Of a DNA stretch of 64,000 nucleotides, positions 10,249-19,716 are shown piece by piece. Location of the stretch: assembly GCF_030317035.1 (NCBI RefSeq), contig NZ_JASZYK010000020.1, positions 47,865 through 111,864 on the forward strand, given 5' to 3'. Positions within the stretch are counted from its first letter, which is position 1; each line of letters opens with the position of its first letter. The notes under the pieces were generated by a model that was given only the letters and a program-made list of their open reading frames with translations, was not told where the DNA came from and made no database searches. A program made the translations under genes and the position numbers. Source of the stretch: Variovorax sp. J22G73 (GTDB taxonomy: Bacteria > Pseudomonadota > Gammaproteobacteria > Burkholderiales > Burkholderiaceae_C).

Positions 10249-11520
10249 TCAGGCGCCCGCTTGAGGCGCTTCGCCAAGCAACTCGCGTGCGATGATGTTC
10301 TTCTGGATCTCGCTGGTGCCGGTGAGCACGCGGTACATCCGCAGCATGCGAAACAGGAACTCCACGCGGCGACCCTGCACGATGCCCTCGCCGCCGTGGA
10401 TCTGCACCGCCGCATCGGCGATGCGGAACGCTGACTCCGAACAGAACAGCTTGGCCATCGAGGCGTCCGCGCGCGCGTCGCCGCCCGCATCCAGCTGGCG
10501 CGCGGTCGAGATCATCAACGCGCGCGCCGCCGCGAGCTGCGTGGCCATGTCGGCGAGCGAATGCTGGATGGCCTGGAACCCCGCAATCGGCTGGCCGAAC
10601 TGGCGCCGCTTGCGCGCGTAGTCGCGGGCATCCTTCAACGCCACGGTGGCCAAGCCCACCATGGCGGGGCAATGCAGCAGACGGTTGACAGTGATGCGCC
10701 CCAGCGCCAGCGCCAGCCCTCGGCCTGGCTCGCCGATGAGGTTGGCCGCGGGCACACGGCAGTCGTTCAACAAGATGTCGCCCGTGGTGGACTGGCCTGC
10801 CATGGTCTTGTAGCCCGAGACCACCTCGACGCCGCTTTGGCGCAGGTCCACGAAGAAGGCCGAGATCTGGCGGCGATCGGGGCTGTCGGAGGTAGACGCC
10901 ATCAACACCGCGTAGTCCGCAAAGGGCGAGCCCGAGATGAAGCGCTTGCGCCCGTTGAGAATGTAGGTGTCGCCGTCCAGGCGCGCTTGCGTCTGCAGCG
11001 CGCCGGGGTCGGAGCCGGCCTCGGCCTCGGTGAGGGCGAAGCAGATGGCCTTTTCGGCCTGCGCTACCGGCACGATGAATTTGGCAAGCTGCATCGGCGT
11101 AGCGTGGCGCGCCAGCGCCCCCACCCGCGGTGGGCCGCTGAGTTCGCCGAACACGTGCGGCGCGAGGGGCGACCCGCTCGCGTAGATCGATTCCTTGATC
11201 AACACATGATCGAGCAGCGAGAGCCCCAGGCCGCCCATGGCTGTGGGCAACGTCATGCCGTAGAAGCCCAGTTCGTGCGAGCGGCGCCACACGCGCTGAA
11301 GCGTTGGCTTGTCGGGACTGTGTTCGTGGTCAATCCCTTCCTCTCGCACAAGCGCGGCCAACTCGCCGTGCAGGAAGTCAGCGATGCGCGCGATCAGCTC
11401 GGCTGCGCGTTCCGAGCCTTCGAACGGCCCGTCGAACAGCGGCGCGCGCACGCTGGAAGCCGTGGTGGCGCTGGCAGTGGTGTCGTCCGAGAACTTGGAG
11501 GCAATGGCTTGCGTGGTCAT
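10249..11520 (-). CDS. Acyl-CoA dehydrogenase
   Basis: A 423-residue flavoprotein that oxidises acyl-CoA thioesters to enoyl-CoA using FAD. Seen: AICFALTEAEAGSDPGALQT (the FAD/substrate loop), NGRKRFISGSPFADYAV, YARKRRQFGQPIAGFQAIQH in the C-terminal helical domain, and QIHGGEGIVQGRRVE followed by YRVLTGTSEIQKNIIA near the end. It is 14 bases from the CoA-ligase gene and 37 from the TctC-like gene, which suggests one transcript. The start is an ATG with GGAGA upstream. The chain length or branching of the substrate cannot be read from the sequence. Confidence 0.92.
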   Translation of the reverse strand: MTTQAIASKFSDDTTASATTASSVRAPLFDGPFEGSERAAELIARIADFLHGELAALVREEGIDHEHSPDKPTLQRVWRRSHELGFYGMTLPTAMGGLGLSLLDHVLIKESIYASGSPLAPHVFGELSGPPRVGALARHATPMQLAKFIVPVAQAEKAICFALTEAEAGSDPGALQTQARLDGDTYILNGRKRFISGSPFADYAVLMASTSDSPDRRQISAFFVDLRQSGVEVVSGYKTMAGQSTTGDILLNDCRVPAANLIGEPGRGLALALGRITVNRLLHCPAMVGLATVALKDARDYARKRRQFGQPIAGFQAIQHSLADMATQLAAARALMISTARQLDAGGDARADASMAKLFCSESAFRIADAAVQIHGGEGIVQGRRVEFLFRMLRMYRVLTGTSEIQKNIIARELLGEAPQAGA

Positions 11521-11534
11521 GGCGGTACGTCTCC

Positions 11535-13103
11535 TCAGTTGACGCGGCGATCGTGGCCTGCCCAATACGGCGACTGGATGACCTTGCGCGCGATCTTTCC
11601 GTTGGCGTTCTTCTGCAGCGACTCGACGAACTCGATGCGGCGCGGCCGCTTGAAGCCCGCAAGCCGCTGCGCGCAGAAGGCGTCGAGCGCGGCCGCGTCC
11701 GCGACAACGCCGGGCTTCAAGACGATGTGCGCGGCCACAGCCTCGCCCCACTTGTCGTCAGGTACGCTGAACACGCAGGCCTCGTCAACGGCAGAGTGCT
11801 GGTACAGCACCGCCTCCACCTCCGAGGGGTACACGTTGAAGCCGCCGCTGATGACCATGTCCTTCTTTCGGTCGACGATGTAGATGTAGCCCTCGTCGTC
11901 AGCGCGCGCGAGGTCGCCCGTGTGGTAACGGCCATTCTTCAGCACCTCAGCCGTAAGCTCGGGTGCGCGCCAGTAGCCCGCGAAGATGTCGGGTCCGCCG
12001 ACCACGATCTCGCCGATCGCGCCCCCGGCCACCGGGAGTCCTTCGTCGTCCACGATCTCCATCACCGACTCCAGAAACGGCCTGCCACAGGAGGCCAGCC
12101 GCTCGGGCATCGCGGCGCGTGCGAACAGGTGGTCTTCCACGCTGAGGCCGCACACGCCCGAGGTCGTTTCGCCTGCGCCGTAGCCCTGCGAGAGCACCGG
12201 GCCGAACACGTCCATTGCCTGCATGATGCGCGCAGGCGCCATCGGCGCGGCGCCATAACCCAGGCGCCGCAAGTCGGGCAGCGGGCGGTAGCGGCCCTGC
12301 ACCTCAGCCAGCAGCATGTTGATCATCGTGGGCACCATGAAGGTGTGCGTCACGCGCTCGCGCTTCATCTCGGCAATGAACCGGCCTGGATCGAAGCCGC
12401 TGAAAAGTCGGATCGTGGCGCCACTGCACAGCGCCGGCACCAACTGCATGCCCGAGGCGTGCGTGATCGGGCCCACCAGGCCCAGGAGATCGCCAGGCTG
12501 CAGGTTGTCGGCGCGCATCAGGAACTTGCGCAGTTGCGCAAGGCGGTTGCCGAAGGTCTGCATCGCAGCCTTGAGCACGCCGCTGGAGCCTGAGGTGTAG
12601 TGCAGCACTGCAAGGTCATCCGCTTGTACCCGCGCCGGCAGAAAACGGTCGCTGGCGTGCGCAAGCGCGCCTTCGTACGACGTGGGCGAGTCTTCAACGG
12701 CATCGAGCAGCAGCAGGCGCGGCGCAGCCTTGAGGTGCGACAGAAAGCTCTCCGCGCGTTCGGCGGTGGTGACGATCAGCGCCGCCTCGCTGTTGGCGAC
12801 GACCTCGGCCACCTCAAGCGGCGCGAGCCGCGCGTTGATGGGCGCCTTCACCAGCGCGGCCTTGTAGCAGGCCAGCTCCAGCTCGACGATCTCGACGCAG
12901 TTGGGCAGGTACACGCCCACACGGTCGCCGCGCTGCAGGCCCAGGCCGCACAGCGCGTTGGCCAGGCGGTTGGAGCGCTGCTCGAGTTCTTCGTAGGTGA
13001 CCGAGCGCGACGCGCTCGTGACGGCCAAGCGCTTCGCGTGGATGCGCGCGGCACGCGATGCGAGCTCGCCGACGTTGGCGATCGCGGGGGATGTGGTTTG
13101 CAA
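11535..13103 (-). CDS. AMP-forming acyl-CoA ligase
   Basis: A 522-residue member of the adenylate-forming family that activates a carboxylic acid with ATP and CoA. Motifs: phosphate loop LHYTSGSSGVLKAA, adenine region QGYGAGETTS, hinge YHTGDLARADDEGYIYIVDR, then KKDMVISGGFNVYPSEVE, and the C-terminal catalytic lysine in NANGKIARK. The start is a TTG (MQTTSPAIAN) placed 6 bases after AGGAGA; the longer frame adds residues unlike the family. It opens the operon with the acyl-CoA dehydrogenase and supplies its thioester substrate. The acid is unknown. Confidence 0.9.
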   Translation of the reverse strand: MQTTSPAIANVGELASRAARIHAKRLAVTSASRSVTYEELEQRSNRLANALCGLGLQRGDRVGVYLPNCVEIVELELACYKAALVKAPINARLAPLEVAEVVANSEAALIVTTAERAESFLSHLKAAPRLLLLDAVEDSPTSYEGALAHASDRFLPARVQADDLAVLHYTSGSSGVLKAAMQTFGNRLAQLRKFLMRADNLQPGDLLGLVGPITHASGMQLVPALCSGATIRLFSGFDPGRFIAEMKRERVTHTFMVPTMINMLLAEVQGRYRPLPDLRRLGYGAAPMAPARIMQAMDVFGPVLSQGYGAGETTSGVCGLSVEDHLFARAAMPERLASCGRPFLESVMEIVDDEGLPVAGGAIGEIVVGGPDIFAGYWRAPELTAEVLKNGRYHTGDLARADDEGYIYIVDRKKDMVISGGFNVYPSEVEAVLYQHSAVDEACVFSVPDDKWGEAVAAHIVLKPGVVADAAALDAFCAQRLAGFKRPRRIEFVESLQKNANGKIARKVIQSPYWAGHDRRVN

Positions 13104-13240
13104 GTTGTCTCCTGATGTCCGGCGCCATGGCACGGGATGGAGACGACTTTGGCAGCACAGGGCGCACAACAACAAATACGGATTGCTGATGCACGGGCAT
13201 CAAAACAATTGATAGCCTGCGCGAGCCCCGGCACCCTGCC

Positions 13241-14284
13241 CTATGGCCTGCCGCGGGTTTTGGGCAGCGCTTCATCCCGCAAGAGCAATTCCGCCTCCCA
13301 TCGACCGGACGCGATCAGGCGGCGCGTTTCGTCCACCAAGACGTCCATCACTGCCTGCGTCGCGTCGTCCAGCTTGCGCGCGGACGCGGTCGCAAGGAAA
13401 TAATTGCGTGCCAGCTCGGGCTGCACCACGCGCGCTACGAGCCATTGCTTGCCTCTTGGCGGCGCGTCGCCGATGGCACATGCGGGTGAAAAAGTGAACC
13501 CTGCGCCCGCGAGGTACAGCGAACGGATCACGCGTGCGGAGTCGTGCTCGTGTGCGATGTTGAGTTCCAAGCCCAGATCCATCGCGGCGCGCTCCACCTG
13601 CGCACGGATGTTGAAGCGGCGCGATTGGAGCACCAGCGGCAAGCCCGCCGCACGGGCGAAGGGAATCTCCGGCCGCGCCACAGGGGCAGCCCTGTGCGCG
13701 TTGCGCGCCTTGCTCCGCTTCGACGCGCCGGCGACAGGCTGCGCAGTCATGGCCGCGACCTCGCCTCCGGCGTCGTGGCCGCACACGAACATCGCTTCTC
13801 GCACGAACGCCTTCACGTCGAGCCCATTCACGTCCTCGCTGTCCACCAGGATGCCGATGTCCGCGCGACGCTCGACCATGGCCTTGCGCACCATCAGGCT
13901 CAGGTCATCGATGACGAACACGCGGATGCGCGGATGCGACTGCTTCAGCCGCGCCAGCACGGGCCCCAGCAGCAGTGATGCCAAAAGGAACGGCACCGCC
14001 ACGGTGACGGAGCCTTCGAGCCCGCCTGGCCCGCGCTGCAGCCGCTCGCGCATCGCGCTGGCATCCGACAGCAGCTTGCGTGCGTCCTGGTAAAACTGTA
14101 GCCCCGCCGCCGTGGGCGTGACACCGACGTGCGAACGCTCGAACAGCGGCGTGCCAAGCTCTCCCTCGAGCTTCTTGATCTGCGCAGTCAGCGCGGGTTG
14201 CGCCACATACAACGCACCTGCGGCGCGCGAAAGACTGCCTGCTTCCAGCACGGCGATGAAATAGCGAAGCGACCGGAGTTCCAT
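13241..14284 (-). CDS. LysR-family transcriptional regulator
   Basis: A 347-residue regulator with the N-terminal winged helix-turn-helix MELRSLRYFIAVLEAGSLSR, then AAGALYVAQPALTAQIKKLE, and a C-terminal effector-binding domain (VTVAVPFLLASLLLGPVLAR). It lies 137 bases upstream of the CoA-ligase operon in the same direction, so it probably regulates that operon in response to the substrate acid or its CoA ester. Start chosen at the ATG encoding MELRSL; upstream residues are not LysR-like. An Arg/Lys/Ala-rich insertion (SKRSKARNAHRAAPVARPE) interrupts the effector domain. Confidence 0.9.
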   Translation of the reverse strand: MELRSLRYFIAVLEAGSLSRAAGALYVAQPALTAQIKKLEGELGTPLFERSHVGVTPTAAGLQFYQDARKLLSDASAMRERLQRGPGGLEGSVTVAVPFLLASLLLGPVLARLKQSHPRIRVFVIDDLSLMVRKAMVERRADIGILVDSEDVNGLDVKAFVREAMFVCGHDAGGEVAAMTAQPVAGASKRSKARNAHRAAPVARPEIPFARAAGLPLVLQSRRFNIRAQVERAAMDLGLELNIAHEHDSARVIRSLYLAGAGFTFSPACAIGDAPPRGKQWLVARVVQPELARNYFLATASARKLDDATQAVMDVLVDETRRLIASGRWEAELLLRDEALPKTRGRP

Positions 14285-14732
14285 AGGTGGGGCATTTTCG
14301 TCCCCGCGCGCTGCCGCTGCCGGCGAGATCAAATGCTCGCGCAGCGGAGACGTGCCGGCGACGCCCAGGCACGCCGGCCGGTCCACTGACCTTGCACCGC
14401 CCCTTTGTGTCTCCTGCCGATTGCACCATGGGCGGTCGAACCGCCCCTACCTGAAGCCGGCTGACCGCCGCCCCGACTGCGCGGCGGCGTCGGCTCCCGT
14501 TGGATCGTCCAAGATCCAGCGCACGAGGTGCAGTTCGTAGCCCTTACGCCAGCCTCCCGGCACAGGTCTACGGCGACCGGTTGACGAGCGGTCGTCCTGA
14601 CGCATGGCTGCAGCGCCCAAGCCGTTGATTCAAAACGCGGGGGCCACAGCCCAACCTGCTACACAGCTTGTCGCGCTGAAGCGACGACGATTCGGCAACA
14701 CATGTGTTGGCCGGGCATCGCAGCCGGCGCTG
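14285..14732. other. Intergenic stretch, nothing recognised
   Basis: About 450 bases upstream of the LysR gene and downstream of the Crp-like operon. It presumably holds the LysR promoter. No gene, clear terminator or repeat was identified. Confidence 0.4.
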
Positions 14733-15482
14733 TCAAACTTCGGGAGGCAGCGCGCCGAAGTCGGTTCCCGCAAAGTCCTGAGAAACATGCACCCCCTGCG
14801 CATCACGCAGCAGCACGCCGCGCCGTTCCATCTCTCGCATCGTGCGATTGACAACCTCGCGAGACAGACCCGCGTACGACGCGATGACGCCCTGCGTGAC
14901 ACGCTTGTCGTAGACCTCGTGGCCTGCGGGCGCGATCTGCGTCATCTTGTAAAGCACGCGCCCCACCATCTCTTCGGACGACAACGAGGAGACGCGCTGG
15001 AGCTGCCGACGCAGCACATTCATCCGTGCGGACACCCCCTCGACCAGTTCCAACGCTATGTTTTGATGCCGCGCGCACAACGTTCGCATCGCTGATACCG
15101 GCACAAGATAAAGGGTGGAGGGAAGCACGGCGACCAACCTGTGAGCTGCGCGATACTGCGGCTCGCTGAGCGAGCCCCCCAGGTAGAAGTCGTGACGACG
15201 AATGAAATCGGTGGTGACGCCGGCCTCCTCCTGAGCACCCTCGCGCCCCTCGACCACCACCCGCACCAAGCCGCTTTCCACACAATAGAACGCACACGTC
15301 CATTCGTTCGGCGCCAGGATGGTTTCGTTGCGCGCGTAGGCACGCAATTCGCAAAGCTCCCGGAACGCCAGGCGTTCCAGCGACGGCAGACGGGCAAGCG
15401 AGGGATGCAGGTTCACAACGCGATGATGGAAGACAGCGCCGCTGGCGGCAATCACTGGAACAGGGGGTTTTGGCTGTCGCAT
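14733..15482 (-). CDS. Crp/Fnr-family regulator, copy 1
   Basis: A 249-residue regulator: N-terminal cyclic-nucleotide-binding-like beta-roll (CELRAYARNETILAPNEWTC to about residue 150) and a C-terminal winged helix (VIASYAGLSREVVNRTMREM, then ERRGVLLRDAQGVHV). No clustered N-terminal cysteines like Fnr, so no iron-sulfur sensing is suggested. It closely resembles the second Crp-like protein of this operon, including the tail DFGALPPEV against DFGSLLPVE, so the two arose by duplication. Last gene of the five-gene operon, 24 bases after the LuxR gene. Confidence 0.88.
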   Translation of the reverse strand: MRQPKPPVPVIAASGAVFHHRVVNLHPSLARLPSLERLAFRELCELRAYARNETILAPNEWTCAFYCVESGLVRVVVEGREGAQEEAGVTTDFIRRHDFYLGGSLSEPQYRAAHRLVAVLPSTLYLVPVSAMRTLCARHQNIALELVEGVSARMNVLRRQLQRVSSLSSEEMVGRVLYKMTQIAPAGHEVYDKRVTQGVIASYAGLSREVVNRTMREMERRGVLLRDAQGVHVSQDFAGTDFGALPPEV

Positions 15483-15506
15483 GCGTCGATTCCGCCATGC
15501 CAGCGG

Positions 15507-16103
15507 CTATTCCCGCGCACTCAGATCGATCAAGCCCTTTTGCATCGCATCGCGCACCGCCCGTGCCCTCGACTTCACTGCCAGCTTGCGATAGATGTTC
15601 TTCACATGCGCATCCACCGTGTGCAGCGAGCGATGACTCGACTCGGCAATCTGCCGGTTGCTCAGGCCCTGCGAGATCATGCGCAGCACATCGAGTTCGC
15701 GACGCGACAGCCTCGGGGCCGCTTCTCCTGCTCCTGGTTCCGCTCCATCCTCTCCATTCGGTAAAGACTCGGCGCGCGGGGATGACTGTGCGCCGAACTC
15801 GAGAACCGCGCGGCCCTTCTCCACAATGCACCATGCGACACGCGTCGCCGCGGCCGAGTTGCCCTCGGCGATCAGCCGCATCAAGCGCGCCAGATCCTGC
15901 TGTGCGGCTTCGATGAACTGCAGCGCCAGCGTGGGCGCCGTCGTGCGGGGCGGGCCGTGCGCGGTCGCGCTCGCCATCCCATCGACCGGGTACTCGTCGT
16001 CGGGACGCCAGCGCCGGGCCAACTCGCCGCGTGCTGTGCTAAGAGGCGTTGTGGTGCCGCGCATAGACAGTGCATGGATCGGGTCGCGGTTGGAGATGGA
16101 CAT
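15507..16103 (-). CDS. LuxR-type helix-turn-helix regulator
   Basis: A 198-residue protein with a C-terminal GerE domain (LSRRELDVLRMISQGLSNRQ, then IAESSHRSLHTVDAHVKNIY). The N-terminal 120 residues are not a receiver domain and have no recognised ligand motif; a helical stretch (FIEAAQQDLARLMRLIAEGN) may mediate dimerisation. It is flanked by two paralogous Crp-like genes in the same direction with gaps of 53 and 24 bases. The ATG has an AAGG about 6 bases upstream. Confidence 0.82.
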   Translation of the reverse strand: MSISNRDPIHALSMRGTTTPLSTARGELARRWRPDDEYPVDGMASATAHGPPRTTAPTLALQFIEAAQQDLARLMRLIAEGNSAAATRVAWCIVEKGRAVLEFGAQSSPRAESLPNGEDGAEPGAGEAAPRLSRRELDVLRMISQGLSNRQIAESSHRSLHTVDAHVKNIYRKLAVKSRARAVRDAMQKGLIDLSARE

Positions 16104-16156
16104 CGATGCCTTGCGTAGCTGGAAATGAGAGTTGCCGGCGCTCTGTCAGATGCGCG

Positions 16157-16930
16157 CTAGAGCTTGCGTCCGCGTGAGTTCGCCGCCGGCGGCAGGGCGC
16201 GACGGAGGTAGACTGGATCGAGCTGGTTCGGCGCGACCTGTGCCAGGCTGCGTTCGACGGGAAGCAGGCTGCCGAAGTCGGTGGAAGCGAATTCCGCAGG
16301 CACGTGCACGCCTTGGTCGTCGCGCCGCACGAGGCCACGCTGCTCCATGTCTCGCATGGTCTTGTTGACCACCTCTCGCGAGAGCCCCGCATACGAGGCG
16401 ATCACCGATTGGGAGATGCGCTTGTCGAAGGCCCCCGTGCTCGCTGGCGCCAGCACGGTAAGCTTATGCAAGACGCGACTCACCACGTCTCCGGTGGACA
16501 GCGCCGACATGCGCCGCAACTGGTTGCGCATGAGGGCCATGCGCTTGATGGCGAGGTCCAGCAGGCCGGTGGCCACATCAGGGTACAGCTCGCACAGCCT
16601 GCGAAACGCCGCGATGGGAATCAAGTGCACGGACGAAGGCAAGGCCGCCACCAGCGTCTGCCGAGACTGGACAGTGTCTTCAGCCAGCGACGGTCCGATG
16701 AAGAACTCGTCCTGGCGGATGAAGTCTGTCGTGACATCAATGGGTTGCGCACGGCCGCCACCATGACCCACCACGCGCAGGAGCCCGCTGGAAACGCAGT
16801 AGATGCAGTCCGTCGAACTTCGTGCAGCGAGCACCACTTCGTTGCGTCGGTAGGAGCGCAGTTCGCTGCTGCGCACCAGGGCCTCGCGCTCTTCCTGAGG
16901 AACGCTCGCGAAAATAGGATTCAGGTACAT
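16157..16930 (-). CDS. Crp/Fnr-family regulator, copy 2
   Basis: A 257-residue regulator with an N-terminal beta-roll sensory domain (SELRSYRRNEVVLAARSSTD) and a C-terminal winged helix (VIASYAGLSREVVNKTMRDM, EQRGLVRRDDQGVHVPAEF). It is a paralogue of the copy two genes downstream and has about 30 extra C-terminal residues. Both keep the recognition helix almost unchanged, so they may bind the same or overlapping operators. The ligand is unknown. Confidence 0.88.
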   Translation of the reverse strand: MYLNPIFASVPQEEREALVRSSELRSYRRNEVVLAARSSTDCIYCVSSGLLRVVGHGGGRAQPIDVTTDFIRQDEFFIGPSLAEDTVQSRQTLVAALPSSVHLIPIAAFRRLCELYPDVATGLLDLAIKRMALMRNQLRRMSALSTGDVVSRVLHKLTVLAPASTGAFDKRISQSVIASYAGLSREVVNKTMRDMEQRGLVRRDDQGVHVPAEFASTDFGSLLPVERSLAQVAPNQLDPVYLRRALPPAANSRGRKL

Positions 16931-16972
16931 GGCTGAAGGACACGCGGTGCCATCGATAAGGTCAACGCCGAC

Positions 16973-17284
16973 TCACGCGATGGGCGAGAGGCTCGTCGGG
17001 GGCACTGCCCGCGCTCTACAGGCCGCGCGCACGGAGTCCACTGGCTGTGGGCAGCACGAGCTGCCATCACTAACCCTATCGAGCAGCGCGACCAGCTTGG
17101 CTTCCGGTGTGCGCAGTGCCGCTTCAAGCATCGCGTACTGCGCGGCTTCGACGGGGTTGCGCGCGCGCCTGTCTACCCGCGGCTGCTCGAAGGTGGCGAG
17201 CAGTTCCTGGACCGAGCGTTGCAATTGGTTCAGGTCCTTGCTAAGGCGGGGCAGTCGCAGTTCGAAATCGGGCGAAAGTTTCAC
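16973..17284 (-). CDS. Small hypothetical protein, coupled to the EAL-like gene
   Basis: A 103-residue protein starting MKLSPDFELRLPRLSKDLN. The first two thirds are predicted helical (LQRSVQELLATFEQPR, NPVEAAQYAMLEAALRTPEA). No family recognised. Its GTG start overlaps the stop of the upstream EAL-like gene by four bases (GTGA), a standard sign of translational coupling, so it is probably made in step with that protein and may bind it. The same frame runs on upstream inside the EAL gene, but that part is an Arg-rich shadow. Confidence 0.65.
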   Translation of the reverse strand: MKLSPDFELRLPRLSKDLNQLQRSVQELLATFEQPRVDRRARNPVEAAQYAMLEAALRTPEAKLVALLDRVSDGSSCCPQPVDSVRAACRARAVPPTSLSPIA

Positions 17285-18705
17285 AGGCACCCCGCCAGGG
17301 GATCCACGCAAGCGGCACCGGAAGTGGCACCGGAGCTGCCGTCGTGTGCGTCGGCGTCGGCGGTGGCCCTTGCCCCTGCTGCTTCGGTGGCCCGCACGCC
17401 GTAGCCTTGCAGCCACTGCGCGCCCACGCGTGAAGCGATGTGCATGTCTTCTTCACGCTCGATGCCGTCCACCACCACTTGGGTCGCGACGTGCGTGCAC
17501 AGGGAGATCATGCCGCGCAGGCACTCGACGCCAAAGGCGCCACCGCGCGCGCGGCGCAGCAGCGAGGCGTCGAGCTTCACGATGTCGGGCCCGCAGGACT
17601 GCAACGCAGCAAGGTTATCGTTGCCTCCGCCGATGTCGCGCAAGCCGATGCGGCAACCGCGCAGTTGCATCTGCACGCAGAAGTCGCGCGCGGCCTCGTG
17701 CTCGGTCAGCGTGGCGCTGCCAACGATCTCGATCACCAGCCGCGAAGCCAGCGAGGGCTCCTCGTCGAGCGCCGCGCACAATGACGCCCACCAGTGATCG
17801 AGCCTGACGCTTTGCGCGCAGATCCCCACGCCGATGTGCATGGCGGGTTGCCGCCGCAGCGCCGCCAGCGCCTGGCGCACCGCGATGCGATCGAACGCGC
17901 GGGCCAGCCCCAGGCGTTGCAGGCAGGGCAGGAACACCTCCTGCGCCAACAGGGCCGGCTCGCTGCGGCTTGCCGGAAGACGCACGCGCCCCGCGTGGTA
18001 CAGCGTGCCATGGTTGCTGCCCGCGTGCACCACCGGTTGCCATGCGAAGGAGAGCGCCTCGGTGCGCAGGGCTTCGCTCACGCGCAGGGCGACGTCCATG
18101 TCGGCGCGGTAGCGCTGGCACCAGCCATCGGCCCGGCTCTCGCGCGAGTCAGGGAACGGTTGCGCGGTCCACAGCGCGAGCTCGATCTCCGACGTGCCGA
18201 GCTGCCCGGGCGCGCGCATCTCGATCCAGTCGACGTGCAACTGCACCAGCGCCACGATGCCCATCGCACGCACCGGCTCGGCGCCCAGCACGGCGAGCAG
18301 CGTCTCGATGGGCTGGCTGGCGCTGCGCACGGCCTGCGGCAGCTCGCGGATGTTGCTCGCGCCGCACACGAAGGCATCGTTTGCCCACAGCAGGAAGCAG
18401 TCGTCGCGCAAGCGGGCCATGTCATGGGCCGCCGACGTGATGAAGTGGGCGCACAGCCTGCGCTGCACCTCGAGGCTGGCAGCCGATGCGAAGTCCTGCC
18501 CGTAGGCCTGGGCGAGGTGCGGCAGGTTCGAGATGAACACATAGGCACAGGCCCGGGGTGCCGCAGCACGCAGTTCAGGCCAGCGCTCAAACGCAACGGG
18601 CGCCGCGCCGCGCACGTCTTGCCCGGCGTACGCCCGGACGTCGCGGCATGCAGACACTACCGCCGTCGGCGCACACGGCGCTTCAGTCTTTGAGAGGGTG
18701 AGCAT
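17281..18705 (-). CDS. Degenerate GGDEF-EAL-like protein (probably catalytically inactive)
   Basis: A 474-residue protein. The N-terminal half resembles a GGDEF fold without the signature (RLRDDCFLLWAND stands where the GGDEF loop would be). The C-terminal half is an EAL domain (FAWQPVVHAGSN to VVDGIEREEDMHIASRVGAQ). The EAL triad is missing (AGRVRLP), the metal-binding DDFGTG is RDIGGGND, and the ELTE motif reads EIVGS. The Lys in IVKLDASLL remains. It therefore should not hydrolyse c-di-GMP but could bind it or a protein partner. The ATG has AAGAAGGA upstream. It leads the operon with the small coupled protein and three regulators. Confidence 0.85.
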   Translation of the reverse strand: MLTLSKTEAPCAPTAVVSACRDVRAYAGQDVRGAAPVAFERWPELRAAAPRACAYVFISNLPHLAQAYGQDFASAASLEVQRRLCAHFITSAAHDMARLRDDCFLLWANDAFVCGASNIRELPQAVRSASQPIETLLAVLGAEPVRAMGIVALVQLHVDWIEMRAPGQLGTSEIELALWTAQPFPDSRESRADGWCQRYRADMDVALRVSEALRTEALSFAWQPVVHAGSNHGTLYHAGRVRLPASRSEPALLAQEVFLPCLQRLGLARAFDRIAVRQALAALRRQPAMHIGVGICAQSVRLDHWWASLCAALDEEPSLASRLVIEIVGSATLTEHEAARDFCVQMQLRGCRIGLRDIGGGNDNLAALQSCGPDIVKLDASLLRRARGGAFGVECLRGMISLCTHVATQVVVDGIEREEDMHIASRVGAQWLQGYGVRATEAAGARATADADAHDGSSGATSGAACVDPLAGCL

Positions 18706-19716
18706 CGGATCCTTCTTACATGAAACTCGTTGTTTGAACTCCCGGGGAGTGGCGGACCGTTTCGTGCGCTCGAATGAAGCGTCGGGTCCCTCCGCAACAG
18801 TCCATAGATCGTGCTGAACGAAGTGGTCGCGCTGTTGATGCAGCGACATCTCAGACATTTGAATACTACGGATTGCCGTAGCAAGCGCGCGCCTTTCTCT
18901 GCCTAACTGTGTTCCTTGTCACACATCTCGCTGGACGCGCTCCGCTTCAGTGCGTTTTTTCGCTCTGAGCTGCACACGCCCTCGTCGACATCGAGCTGCT
19001 TGTCCAGGGACGCGCGACGTCGAGGTGAATACGTCAAATGCGATTGCAGAATGTGCCCGCGCCGACAGCGGGACAACACGGCGCAAGCGAGATCGAGCTC
19101 TTAGCTACACGTTGTAGTTATCAGCACGCGCAAACACAGTTCGCATGCGCAGCGTTCCCCGTCTCTCCGACTTCCTTGCCATGAGGCAGCGTGCGCAGAC
19201 CTCGTCTGAAGCACCCTTTGTCATCCCTGCATACGGTGCTGGTGCGGGCGCCCCCCAAATGCAAGAGCGCGCCCACGATGAAGGTGCTTGCTGTGAGTGG
19301 ATTCGGCGACGGGGCCTGCTTGAGTGAGGACCCCTGACAGGGATTGGCCAGCAATCTGAACGAGCACGCAAATCGATCAAGCCACCGCCCGCTCCAGTCG
19401 AAGTACGTCCTCGGGCTCGGCTATGACTTGCTCTCGCAAGGGCGGCGCGAAGCTCCCAAGCCGCAAACTTCAGGGAACGCGGCGCGTCAATGGCGATGAA
19501 GAGGCACTCATCGTGCTTCTGAAGGCACGCGGTTCAATCTATCGTGAAATCGTGCAGGGGCAAACGAAAAGAAGACAGGGCTCGTACAAAACGGAACGAC
19601 GTTTCACCGCTGGTAACATGCTCCGTGCCGCGCTTTACCCGCGGGTGCTTCCATGGTTGCACGCGTCCCCACGAAATCGTCGCCACTGCGATGACCTGTG
19701 CGCGTTGAGCCCGCAC
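18706..19716. other. Long intergenic stretch
   Basis: About 1 kb between the EAL-like operon start and the end of the kinase-like gene. The operon promoter should lie in the left part. Several short frames exist on both strands without ribosome sites or domain motifs. Around 19105-19120 there is a weak palindrome (ctacacgttgtag) that could be an operator, but five-base arms are not strong evidence. Confidence 0.4.
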
